From NCBI RefSeq assembly GCF_016654015.1, contig NZ_JAEPWM010000002.1, positions 186,001-250,000 on the forward strand: a stretch of DNA of 64,000 nt. Reading direction: 5' to 3'. How positions within the stretch are numbered: position 1 is the first letter of the stretch; each line of letters begins with the position of its first letter. Below are positions 32,906 to 41,950 of this stretch, one piece after another. The position numbers were made by a program, and so were the translations under genes. Source of the stretch: Ramlibacter ginsenosidimutans. GTDB lineage: Bacteria > Pseudomonadota > Gammaproteobacteria > Burkholderiales > Burkholderiaceae_C. Below the pieces are notes generated by a model. It saw nothing but the letters and a program-made list of their open reading frames with translations, made no database searches and was not told the origin of the DNA.

Positions 32906-34399
32906 TCAGAAGCGCAGCAGGTCCGGATGCGCGATGCGGCCGCCTCGCACCAGCATCTTTCCGTACTCGGCGCAGCGGTTGAGCGTCGGGATCACCTTGC
33001 CGGGATTCAGCAGCTCCTTCGGATCGAAGGCGCGCTTGACCGCGCGCATCTGCTCCATCTCCTCGGCGCTGAACTGCACGCACATCGAGTTGAGCTTCTC
33101 GATGCCGACGCCGTGCTCGCCGGTCACGGTGCCGCCCATCGCGACGCTGGTCTCCAGGATGTCGGCGCCGAACAGCTCGCAGCGATGCAGCTGGTCCGCG
33201 TCGTTGGCATCGAACAGGATCAGCGGGTGCAGGTTGCCATCACCGGCGTGGAACACGTTGGCGCAGCGCAGGCCGTACTTCTTCTCCATCTCCTGGATCG
33301 CCAGCAGGATGTCGGCGAGCCGCTTGCGCGGGATGGTTGAGTCCATGCACATGTAGTCGGGGCTGATGCGCCCCGACGCGGGGAACGCGTTCTTGCGGCC
33401 GCTCCAGAAGCGCAGGCGCTCGGCCTCGTCGCGGCTCACCGCGATGGCGGTGGCGCCGGCGCTGCGCAGCACCTCGCTCATGCGGCCGATTTCTTCTTCC
33501 ACTTCTTCCGGCGTGCCGTCGCTCTCGCACAGCAGGATGGCCTCGGCGCTCAGGTCGTAGCCGGCGTGCACGAAGTCTTCGACCGCCGCCGTCATCGGTT
33601 TGTCCATCATCTCCAGGCCGGCTGGAATGATGCCGGCCCCGATCACCGCGGCAACCGCGTCGCCGGCCTTGCGCACGTCGTCGAAGCTCGCCATGATGCA
33701 GCGCGCGAGCTGCGGCTTCGGGATCAGTTTCACCGTGACTTCGACGGCCACCGCGAGCATGCCCTCGCTGCCGATCACCACCGACAGCAGGTCGTAGCCG
33801 GGGACGTCGAGCGCCTCGCTGCCGAACTCCACCGGCTCGCCGTCGGCAGTGAAGCCGCGCACCTCCAGCACGTTGTGCAGCGTGAGCCCGTACTTCAGGC
33901 AGTGCACGCCGCCCGAGTTCTCGGCGATGTTGCCCCCGATGGTGCAGGCGATCTGGCTGGACGGGTCCGGCGCGTAATAGAGGCCGTAGCTCGCGGCCGC
34001 CTCGCTGATCGCGAGGTTGCGCACGCCGCACTGCACGACGGCCGTGCGCGACCGCGGATCGATGCGGCGGATGGCATTGAACTTCGCCAGCGACAGCGTC
34101 ACGCCCAGGTTGTGCGGCAGCGCGCCGCCGGACAGGCCGGTGCCCGCACCGCGTGCGACCACGGGCACTCGCAGCGCGTGGCAGGCCTTCAGCACCGCCT
34201 GGACCTGTTCCTCCGACTCCGGCAGCGCGACCACCAGCGGCCGCTGCCGGTAGGCCGTGAGGCCGTCGCATTCATACGGCGTCGTTTCCTCTGCATGCCA
34301 AAGCAGGCAGCTTGGCGGCAGCACCTTCTGCAGCGCGGCGACCACCTGCGACTGGCGCTCGGCGCGATGCAGCACTTCGGGGTCGGTCGGGGCGTTCAT
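32906..34399 (-). CDS. glcD: FAD-linked oxidase, glycolate oxidase subunit GlcD type
   Basis: FAD-binding oxidoreductase of the vanillyl-alcohol oxidase fold that oxidises glycolate or D-lactate-like 2-hydroxyacids. The 497 residues include the FAD pocket motifs VVARGAGTGLSGGALP and PDPSSQIACTIGGNIAENSG, and the C-terminal HAGDGNLHPLILFD and GTVTGEHGVGIEKL. GlcE and GlcF, which would complete glycolate oxidase, are not adjacent, so it may be a stand-alone dehydrogenase; the gene name is by similarity only. It lies downstream of purU in the same direction (53 bases). Confidence 0.88.
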   Translation of the reverse strand: MNAPTDPEVLHRAERQSQVVAALQKVLPPSCLLWHAEETTPYECDGLTAYRQRPLVVALPESEEQVQAVLKACHALRVPVVARGAGTGLSGGALPHNLGVTLSLAKFNAIRRIDPRSRTAVVQCGVRNLAISEAAASYGLYYAPDPSSQIACTIGGNIAENSGGVHCLKYGLTLHNVLEVRGFTADGEPVEFGSEALDVPGYDLLSVVIGSEGMLAVAVEVTVKLIPKPQLARCIMASFDDVRKAGDAVAAVIGAGIIPAGLEMMDKPMTAAVEDFVHAGYDLSAEAILLCESDGTPEEVEEEIGRMSEVLRSAGATAIAVSRDEAERLRFWSGRKNAFPASGRISPDYMCMDSTIPRKRLADILLAIQEMEKKYGLRCANVFHAGDGNLHPLILFDANDADQLHRCELFGADILETSVAMGGTVTGEHGVGIEKLNSMCVQFSAEEMEQMRAVKRAFDPKELLNPGKVIPTLNRCAEYGKMLVRGGRIAHPDLLRF

Positions 34400-34452
34400 G
34401 CGCTGGTCCTTTCCATGCGGTGGCTAGCTGCTTGCGAGGACGGCGCCGCGCA

Positions 34453-35301
34453 TCACTTGAAGATCACGGTCTTGTGCCCGTTCAGCAGCACGCGATGTTC
34501 GCCGTGCCACTTTACCGCGCGTGCGAGCACCATGCTCTCGGTGTCGCGGCCGGTGGCCGTGAGCGTCTCCACCGTGTAGCTGTGGTCCACGCGGGCGACG
34601 TCCTGTTCGATGATCGGGCCCTCGTCCAGGTCCGCCGTCACGTAGTGCGCGGTCGCGCCGATCAGCTTCACGCCGCGGTCGTGTGCCTGGTAGTACGGCT
34701 TGGCGCCCTTGAAGCTGGGAAGGAAGCTGTGGTGGATGTTGATCGCGCGGCCCGCGAGCTTGCGGCACAGGTCGTCCGACAGCACTTGCATGTAGCGCGC
34801 CAGCACCACCAGCTCCGCGCCCTCGGCCTCGATCACCTCGTACTGGCGCGCCTCGGCCTGCGCCTTGGTCGCGGCCGTCACCGGGATGTGGTGGAAGGGC
34901 ACGTTGTAGCTGGCGGCCAGCTGGTAGAACTCGCGGTGGTTGGACACGATCGCGCGGATGTCCAGCGGCAGCAGGCCGCTCTTCCAGCGGAACAGCAGGT
35001 CGTTGAGGCAATGGCCTTCCTTGCTCACGAAGATCACCGTCTTCATCGGCTGGGCGCTCGCGTGCAGCTGCCAGCGCATCTGGAAGCCTTCGGCGAACAT
35101 CTTCAGCTGGGTGCGCAGGTCCTCCTGCGTGAGCTGGCCGCAGGCGAAGCGCACGCGCATGAAGAACAGGCCGGTGTCGTGGTCGTTGTACTGGGCGGCT
35201 TCCTCGATGTTGCCGCCGCGCTCCAGCAGGAAGCCGGAGACGGCGTGGACGATCCCGGGCCGGTCCGGGCACGAAAGGGTGAGGATGTAGGCTTCGGACA
35301 T
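34453..35301 (-). CDS. purU: Formyltetrahydrofolate deformylase
   Basis: Hydrolyses 10-formyl-THF to formate and THF, balancing one-carbon pools and supplying formate for PurT where present. The start at MSEAYILTLSCPDRPGIVHA (35301) gives 282 residues: an N-terminal ACT domain (about 1-85) and a formyltransferase-like hydrolase domain with the catalytic stretch INIHHSFLPSFKGAKPY and GATAHYVTADLDEGPIIEQD. An upstream extension of the open frame lacks a good start. It is divergent from the DUF4197 gene. Confidence 0.95.
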   Translation of the reverse strand: MSEAYILTLSCPDRPGIVHAVSGFLLERGGNIEEAAQYNDHDTGLFFMRVRFACGQLTQEDLRTQLKMFAEGFQMRWQLHASAQPMKTVIFVSKEGHCLNDLLFRWKSGLLPLDIRAIVSNHREFYQLAASYNVPFHHIPVTAATKAQAEARQYEVIEAEGAELVVLARYMQVLSDDLCRKLAGRAINIHHSFLPSFKGAKPYYQAHDRGVKLIGATAHYVTADLDEGPIIEQDVARVDHSYTVETLTATGRDTESMVLARAVKWHGEHRVLLNGHKTVIFK

Positions 35302-35387
35302 AGATGTGACATTGTCGCAGGCGCGCAATTGACGGCTGCGCGCAGGCCTTGGCATGATGGCTCGACCATAAGAACATTGGGAGCCGC

Positions 35388-36068
35388 ATGCGCAGACGCC
35401 ACTTCTCCGCCGCCCTGCCTGTCTTCGCCTTTCCGCTGCTGGCCCGCGCCGGCGGCGGGCTGAGCGAGTTCGATGCGAGCCAGGGGCTGCGCGCCGCGCT
35501 GGAAAAAGGAGCGGTGTCCGCGGTGCAGGTGCTCGGGCGGCCCGACGGCTTCCTGGCGAACGCGCAGGTGCACATCCCGCTGCCCAAGGCGCTGCACGAC
35601 GCGGCCAGCCTGCTGAATGCGCTGGGCATGCGCAGGCAGCTGGAGGATCTCGAACTCGCGATGAACCGCGCCGCCGAAGCGGCGGTGCCGCAGGCCAGGG
35701 CCTTGCTGGTCGACGCGGTGAAGAAGATCAGCATCGCCGATGCCAGGCAGATCCTCGCGGGCGGCGAGACCTCGGTGACGGAGTTCTTCGCCGGCAAGAC
35801 CCGCGAGCCGCTGACGGTGACCTTCATGCCGGCGGTGCACCAGGCGACCTCGAAGGTGGGCGTCGTCGAACAGTACGACCGGCTCACGCACAAGGCGCAG
35901 TCCATGGGCCTGTACCGACCCGAGGATCCCAGCGTGGACCACTACGTCACGCGCAAGGCGCTCGACGGCCTCTATTTCATGATCGGCGAGGAAGAGAAGC
36001 AGATCCGGCGCGACCCCGTCGGGACCGGCAGCGCCCTGCTGACCAGGGTGTTCGGCGGCCTGCGCTGA
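35388..36068 (+). CDS. DUF4197 family exported protein
   Basis: A 226-residue protein with an N-terminal signal sequence (MRRRHFSAALPVFAFPLLAR) containing a twin-arginine-like RRxF. The mature part matches the DUF4197 pattern: GLRAALEKGAVSAVQVLG, then FLANAQVHIPLPKAL and the C-terminal ALDGLYFMIGEEEKQIRRDP. Family function is unknown; members are periplasmic. It stands alone between purU (divergent) and the aminotransferase, 81 bases upstream of the latter. Confidence 0.85.
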   Translation: MRRRHFSAALPVFAFPLLARAGGGLSEFDASQGLRAALEKGAVSAVQVLGRPDGFLANAQVHIPLPKALHDAASLLNALGMRRQLEDLELAMNRAAEAAVPQARALLVDAVKKISIADARQILAGGETSVTEFFAGKTREPLTVTFMPAVHQATSKVGVVEQYDRLTHKAQSMGLYRPEDPSVDHYVTRKALDGLYFMIGEEEKQIRRDPVGTGSALLTRVFGGLR

Positions 36069-36149
36069 GGGGCAGCCCCGCCCGGCAAGGCGCGCTGCAC
36101 GCCGGCGCCGCAAGTCGGCGCAAAATGGCGGTTCGAGCAGGAGCACCCG

Positions 36150-37481
<1,332 letters not shown>

Positions 37482-37543
37482 GCCGCGAGCACGTCGGGTT
37501 GGTGCGGGTCAGCCCGAACGCGCCAGCGCTGCTGATCGCAGAA

Positions 37544-37643
37544 GAGAACGCAGAGGACGCAAAGGTTACGCAGAGAGCGCAGAGAAGACTCTCAAAGATT
37601 TTCTTTGCGTCCTCTGCGTAACCTCTGCGCACTCTGCGTTCTC
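37544..37643. repeat. 100-base inverted repeat of CGCAGAG/CGCAAAG units (family 2, copy B)
   Basis: The arms start GAGAACGCAGAG (37544) and end CTCTGCGTTCTC (37643) and match over about 45 bases with a few changes. Each arm is itself a tandem array of 11-12-base units (ACGCAGAGG, GCGCAGAG, ACGCAAAGG). The centre is at about 37594. It fills the gap between the convergent aminotransferase and ChaN genes and could act as a bidirectional terminator. It resembles copies A and C in design but not base for base. Confidence 0.85.
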
Positions 37644-37678
37644 CCGGCCTGATCACCAACCAGGCTTGATCGCGGGCC

Positions 37679-38410
37679 TCAGGACCGGGACCGCCCTTGC
37701 AGGTCCTGGCGCAATTGCGCGCAGTAGTCCTTGCCGGTCTCTTCGTGGGGCAGCGCCACGGAGCGCACCACCAGGTTCGCCGGCACGTGGCGCGGCACGC
37801 CGATGTCGGCCTCCACGTGGCCCGCGCCTGCGACCAGCACGACGGTCTTGCCCGGCACCGCGGCCGCGGCGATCGTCTCGGCCATCGCGCGATCGCGCGC
37901 GATCTGCACGCGCGTCATCGGCGTGATCTGCGTCTCCGGCAGCAAGTCGCAGTGGCCGCGGCGCACCGCTTGCTGCTGCGCCTTCAACGCCGGCCCGGGC
38001 AGCAGCCGGTCGAGCGCGCTGTCCTGCATGGCCTGCTGCTGCGCCTCGCGGGGCAGGTTGGCGCCGAACACCGGCGCGCCTGCGCGCACGGCCGCCATGA
38101 TCGCGGGCGCGTAGCGCGGCCACGGCCAGCCCTCGGCGTTCCAGTGCAAGGCGGTGCGCACCTCGTCTTCCGTCGCGGCCGCGGGCAAGCCCGCCGTGGA
38201 GGTGCCCCGGTCGGCCATCTCGAGAGCTACGCCGGCGAGGGTGCCCTTATGAGCCAGGGTCTCCACCCAGCGTTGCTGCAGGCGCGGCTGCGCCGGCGCA
38301 TCGTGCTGTTCGCCCAGCAGCAAGGCGTCCACGCCAGCGGTGTCGAGAAGGGGCCCGGCGGCGCAGCCGCCGAGCAGCAGGGCCGAGGCAAGGGCGAGGC
38401 GGAAGCGCAT
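37679..38410 (-). CDS. ChaN family lipoprotein
   Basis: ChaN-like lipoproteins bind haem and are linked to iron uptake in some species. The 243 residues start with a lipoprotein signal (MRFRLALASALLLGGC, lipidated Cys16). The family N-terminal motif appears as ALLLGEQHDAPAQPRLQQ, where Glu-x-His is conserved, and the C-terminal half has VVLVAGAGHVEADIGVPRHV. The fold is related to the EreA/TIKI superfamily. It is convergent with the aminotransferase and lies downstream of the DUF3567 gene, separated from it by a strong terminator. Confidence 0.85.
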   Translation of the reverse strand: MRFRLALASALLLGGCAAGPLLDTAGVDALLLGEQHDAPAQPRLQQRWVETLAHKGTLAGVALEMADRGTSTAGLPAAATEDEVRTALHWNAEGWPWPRYAPAIMAAVRAGAPVFGANLPREAQQQAMQDSALDRLLPGPALKAQQQAVRRGHCDLLPETQITPMTRVQIARDRAMAETIAAAAVPGKTVVLVAGAGHVEADIGVPRHVPANLVVRSVALPHEETGKDYCAQLRQDLQGRSRS

Positions 38411-38461
38411 GGCGCGATCCTAGCCCCAGCGGGTCGGCTGCCGCCGCGGCCCCAGAAAGCA

Positions 38462-38487
38462 GAAAGCGCGGAGCAAGCCGCGCTTTC
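38462..38487 (-). terminator. Rho-independent terminator after the DUF3567 gene
   Basis: GAAAGCGCGG and CCGCGCTTTC form a perfect ten-base-pair stem with a six-base loop. On the - strand the stem is followed by a T-rich tail (TGCTTTCTGG). It lies 22 bases after the DUF3567 stop and upstream of the ChaN gene. Confidence 0.65.
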
Positions 38488-38508
38488 CACTCCTCCGCCG
38501 GGCTGGCG

Positions 38509-38781
38509 TCAATGGATGACCAAGGGGTTCTGGGCTAGCTCGGCATAACCGTCGAGCGTCGCTTCCACCTCTTCCTGGGTCGGTGTGTTCAGCTGCCAGG
38601 CATTGATCTGCCGCTGGAAGGCGTCGGCCCAGGTCCCGTCGAGGTAGACCTCCTTGTTGGAGCGCTTGTCGACGATCTCGAAGCCGTGCCGCACCAAGTC
38701 CGGGTGCGGTTCGCCCTCCACGGGCTCGTTCGCCTGGAGGTGCACCACCACGAACGAATCGGAGTCATAGAGCATCTGCAT
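38509..38781 (-). CDS. DUF3567 family protein
   Basis: A 90-residue acidic, soluble protein of the DUF3567 family, which I know only from Burkholderiales and which has no assigned function. The N terminus MQMLYDSDSFVVVHLQANEP and the stretch HGFEIVDKRSNKEVYLDGTW are typical. The ATG at 38781 has AAGGA at usable spacing; the open frame extends upstream but the extra residues (rich in Ser, Gln, Arg) look untranslated. It is a single-gene unit with its own terminator. Confidence 0.85.
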   Translation of the reverse strand: MQMLYDSDSFVVVHLQANEPVEGEPHPDLVRHGFEIVDKRSNKEVYLDGTWADAFQRQINAWQLNTPTQEEVEATLDGYAELAQNPLVIH

Positions 38782-38902
38782 GTTTTGAGTCCTTATGCCT
38801 TTAGCTGGCTGCGACTGGCTTCGATTCAAGTGTGGCACTCAAAGAGCTTCCCCGCAGGCACCGGCCGGATTGGCCATGGATTCAATGTAGGTGCCGGGGC
38901 GT

Positions 38903-39874
38903 TCAGCCCTTGTCGGTTGAGGACCAGCGCTGGTCGACCCAGCCACCGTCCGGGTTTGTCAGACGCAGCCGCACCGGCGCGTAATCCTGTCCGCGAGCGA
39001 GCCACAGTTCGATGCGCTGGTCGAACTCCTTGCGAGGCAGGTGTTCGAGCTTGACGGCGCGCACGCTGCCCCCGGGCAGCAGCAGTTCCTCTTCGCCGAC
39101 CACGCGAAAGATCCACTCGTCCGCGTCGCGCGTGGTGGCGGTCGGGATCGCCAGCTCGGTGCCGGGGGTGAAGCGTTCCGGCGCAGCCGCCGCGAGCATC
39201 GCCAGTTGCAGCAGCACGCTCAGGCGGTCCTGCATCCCCGTGCGCAACACGGCCTCGGGCTGGTTGTTGCTGAAGACCACCCGCCCACCCGCGCGGTCGA
39301 AGTGCGTGGCCTGTTCGCTGCGGGCGCGGTCGGAGAAGCGTTCCGGCAGCAGCCCCGAGGCGCTGAACGCGCCCGTGCTTTCCTGCACCCGCGGACGCAG
39401 TCCGGCGGCCGTGAGTTCGAGGCGCGCCGCGTAGCGCTCGCCGTCCTGGCGCCAGTCCAGGCGCGCCGTGCCTTGGACGCGCACGCCGCGCGACTGCGTG
39501 CTGACCTCGTAATGCAGGACGGCCGACGGCAGCGCGGCGATGCTGGCGGGCAGCGCCTGCGTGTGCGCCGCCGCCGCGGCTGGCGCCGGCATGGCCGGGG
39601 CGACCCGCCGCGGCGCCGCAGCGGGCGCCGGGCGCGCGGACACAGCCGGCTTCGGCGGCTCCGGGGGTGCGGTCGCCGCAGCGGCCTGCACTGGCGGTGA
39701 GGGAGCTGCGATCGGCGCCGGCACGATGCTGCGCGTTCGGAATCGCGCGATGCGCGGGGCGCTTTCCGGCGCCAGCGTGAGCTGCGTCGGCCGCAGCAGC
39801 ACGAAATGCGCGGCCAGCACGAGGACGGTGAGCAGCGCGAGCTGCCGCGACCGCCTCGGCGGGCCGGTGTTCAT
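38903..39874 (-). CDS. DUF3108 domain protein with Pro/Ala-rich region
   Basis: A 323-residue envelope protein: one N-terminal membrane anchor or uncleaved signal (LALLTVLVLAAHFVLL, about 12-27), a Pro/Ala-rich linker (about 50-110) like those in TonB-type periplasm-spanning proteins, and a C-terminal DUF3108 domain (LHYEVSTQSRGVRVQGTARL; RLELTAAGLRPRVQESTG). DUF3108 proteins are usually periplasmic and of unknown function. The ATG at 39874 overlaps the iclR-family stop by four bases, so the two are probably co-transcribed, an unusual partner for a regulator. Confidence 0.82.
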   Translation of the reverse strand: MNTGPPRRSRQLALLTVLVLAAHFVLLRPTQLTLAPESAPRIARFRTRSIVPAPIAAPSPPVQAAAATAPPEPPKPAVSARPAPAAAPRRVAPAMPAPAAAAAHTQALPASIAALPSAVLHYEVSTQSRGVRVQGTARLDWRQDGERYAARLELTAAGLRPRVQESTGAFSASGLLPERFSDRARSEQATHFDRAGGRVVFSNNQPEAVLRTGMQDRLSVLLQLAMLAAAAPERFTPGTELAIPTATTRDADEWIFRVVGEEELLLPGGSVRAVKLEHLPRKEFDQRIELWLARGQDYAPVRLRLTNPDGGWVDQRWSSTDKG

Positions 39875-40650
39875 CCCTTGTGCCCGAGATCGCTGGAAAG
39901 CTGCGCGGCCGCGCGCCGCAAGGGGCCGTCCACGGCGCCGCCCCATTCGGGATCGAACACGCCGGCGGGGCCGAGCGACACGATGCCGAGCACCATGTGC
40001 CCGTCGGCATCGAAGACCGGAACGCAGAAGCCGACGATGCCGGGCAGCAGCGTGTCCACCACCCGCGCGGAGCCGCGCTGGCGCACGCCGTCGAGCAGCG
40101 CCCGCACTTCGGCCATCGTGGTGGGCACGTCGGCGCGGCCCTGCTTCTGCGCCCGCGCCATCTCTTCCTTGAGCATGGGCGCGATCGCCTCCTTGGGCGC
40201 GTAGGCGGCGAAGCACTGGCCGGTGGCGGACGTGAGCAGCGGCATGACGTCGCCCAAGCGCAGGTTGACCGTGACGGCGGACGGCGATTCTTCCCAGTGC
40301 ACGATGGTCGGGCCGTGGTTGCCCCACACCGCCAGCGCCAGTGTGTGGCCGATCTCCTCCATCAGCCGCGCGACCCGTTCGCGCGCGAGCTTCACCGCGT
40401 CCAGCCGTTCCAGCGAGGCGAGTCCGAGCTTCAAGGCCGCGGGCCCCAGGTCGTAGCGCGTGGTCGCCGCGTCCTGCACCACCAGTTGCAGGCGCTGGAA
40501 GCTCACCAGGTAGCGGTGGGCCTTGGCCGCGCTCATGCCGGCGGCGCGCGCCAGGTCGCGCAGCATCAGCGGGCCGTCCGCGGCGCCGAGCACCTGCAGC
40601 AGCGCGAAGCCCACCTCCACCGACTGGATGCCTGCGCGTTCCTTGATCAC
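39871..40650 (-). CDS. IclR family transcriptional regulator
   Basis: A 259-residue regulator with an N-terminal winged helix (MLRDLARAAGMSAAKAHRYL, about 29-48) and a C-terminal IclR effector domain (about 80-250; TSATGQCFAAYAP and VGFCVPVFDADGHMV). The GTG start at 40650 has GGAGG seven bases upstream. It is divergent from the fumarylacetoacetase-family gene, the classic layout for an IclR regulator and its target; the effector is probably an aromatic or organic acid, but this is inference. Confidence 0.9.
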   Translation of the reverse strand: MIKERAGIQSVEVGFALLQVLGAADGPLMLRDLARAAGMSAAKAHRYLVSFQRLQLVVQDAATTRYDLGPAALKLGLASLERLDAVKLARERVARLMEEIGHTLALAVWGNHGPTIVHWEESPSAVTVNLRLGDVMPLLTSATGQCFAAYAPKEAIAPMLKEEMARAQKQGRADVPTTMAEVRALLDGVRQRGSARVVDTLLPGIVGFCVPVFDADGHMVLGIVSLGPAGVFDPEWGGAVDGPLRRAAAQLSSDLGHKG

Positions 40651-40687
40651 CGGGCGGCCTCCGCGAGGCCGTTGGATCTCCGGCTAG

Positions 40688-40716
40688 AATTACGTTTAGG
40701 TAAATTCATTTCACAA
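40688..40716 (-). promoter_or_regulatory. Candidate iclR promoter and operator in the divergent gap
   Basis: On the - strand TTGTGA (40716-40711) and TAATTC (40693-40688), spaced by 17 bases, form a plausible promoter. The same AT-rich stretch carries an inverted repeat ATTACG (40689-40694) / CGTAAT (40719-40724) and a TTTA-GG-TAAA element (40695-40704); GTCCGGAC (40726-40733) is a perfect palindrome. These are candidate IclR sites. Confidence 0.45.
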
Positions 40717-40766
40717 TGCGTAATGGTCCGGACGGACTCTAGCGCATCCTCTTTCCGGGGTCCACG

Positions 40767-41780
40767 ATGAAACTGGCAACGTACAGGGATGGTTCGCGCG
40801 ACGGGCAACTGGTGGTGGTCTCGCGCGACCTGCAGACGGCCCACTATGCCACCGGCATCGCGCACAAGCTGCAGCAGGTGCTGGACGACTGGAACTTCCT
40901 CGCCCCCCAATTGCAGGATCTCTACGAGACCCTCAACGGCGGCAAGGCGCGCCACGCCTTCCCCTTCGATCCCACGCAGTGCATGGCGCCGCTGCCGCGC
41001 GCCTACCAGTGGGCCGACGGCTCGGCCTACATCAACCACGTGGAGCTGGTGCGCGCGGCGCGCAACGCCGAAGTGCCCAAGACCTTCTACGAAGACCCGC
41101 TGATGTACCAGGGCGGCAGCGACGACTTCCTGGGCCCGACCGAGGACGCGAAGTTCCTGAGCGAGGACTGGGGCATCGATTTCGAGGCCGAGGTGACGGT
41201 GGTGACGGGCGACGTGCCCATGGGCGCCACGCCCGACCAGGCGCTGGACGGCGTGCGGCTCGTCATGCTCGCCAACGACTGGAGCCTGCGCAACCTCATT
41301 CCCAACGAGCTCGCCAAGGGCTTCGGCTTCTTCCAGAGCAAGCCGGCGACCGCGTTCAGCCCCGTCGCGGTGACGCCCGACGAACTGGGCGATGCGTGGT
41401 CCGGCGGTCGCCTCAACCTGGTCGTGCAAAGCAGCTGGAACGGCCGCAAGGTCGGCATGTGCGACGCGGGCCCGGACATGACCTTCCACTTCGGCCAGCT
41501 GATCGCGCACATCTGCAAGACGCGCAACGTTCGCGCCGGCAGCATCGTCGGCTCGGGCACGGTGAGCAACAAGGGCGTCGCCGACGCGAAGGGCCGCACC
41601 GAGTGGCCCAAGGGCTACAGCTGCATCGCCGAGAAGCGCGCCATCGAGACCATCCAGGACGGCAAGCCCTCCACCGACTTCATGCGCTTCGGCGACACGA
41701 TCCGCATCGAGGTGAAGGGCAAGGACGGCCAGAGCCTGTTCGGCGCCATCGACCAGAAAGTCGTGAACGCCGCCGGCTGA
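40767..41780 (+). CDS. Fumarylacetoacetate hydrolase family protein
   Basis: A metal-dependent C-C bond hydrolase or decarboxylase-like enzyme of the FAH superfamily. The 337 residues begin MKLATYRDGSRDGQLVVVSR. The metal-binding stretch is in GIDFEAEVTVVTGDVPMGA, and the C-terminal half contains LIAHICKTRNVRAGSIVGSG, typical of the family. Proteins of this size are often annotated as fumarylacetoacetases of tyrosine degradation, but the other genes of that pathway are not here. Together with the divergent IclR regulator and the following TctC binding protein it may serve catabolism of an imported organic acid. Confidence 0.88.
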   Translation: MKLATYRDGSRDGQLVVVSRDLQTAHYATGIAHKLQQVLDDWNFLAPQLQDLYETLNGGKARHAFPFDPTQCMAPLPRAYQWADGSAYINHVELVRAARNAEVPKTFYEDPLMYQGGSDDFLGPTEDAKFLSEDWGIDFEAEVTVVTGDVPMGATPDQALDGVRLVMLANDWSLRNLIPNELAKGFGFFQSKPATAFSPVAVTPDELGDAWSGGRLNLVVQSSWNGRKVGMCDAGPDMTFHFGQLIAHICKTRNVRAGSIVGSGTVSNKGVADAKGRTEWPKGYSCIAEKRAIETIQDGKPSTDFMRFGDTIRIEVKGKDGQSLFGAIDQKVVNAAG

Positions 41781-41813
41781 TCGGGCGCCGCCGAAGACGA
41801 AAACCAGAGGCAA

Positions 41814-41928
41814 GAACGCAAAGGGCGCAAAGGATTCGCAAAGGTCGCAAAAGGACATCCATTCTCCAGATGGATTCTTTTGCGAGCTTGGGCTGTTCGC
41901 TTTTGCGACTTCTGCGTTCGGCTGTTCC
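41814..41928. repeat. Long imperfect inverted repeat (family 1, copy C)
   Basis: The left arm starts GAACGCAAAGGGCGCAAAGG and the right arm ends CTGCGTTCGGCTGTTCC. The reverse complement of the right arm (ACAGCCGAACGCA, then AGTCGCAAAAG, then AGCTCGCAAAAG) matches the left arm of copy A at 18616, including the order and spacing of its parts. Its left arm matches copy A's right arm. Copies A and C are therefore the same element in opposite orientation. It lies between the FAH gene and tctC. Confidence 0.85.
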
Positions 41929-41950
41929 ATCTCTCCAACTCAGAAGACAC

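Noticed and set aside
37482..37678. Insertion sequence remnant
   Set aside because: The palindrome has no transposase fragment and no target duplication that I can see; it is better treated as a dispersed repeat.
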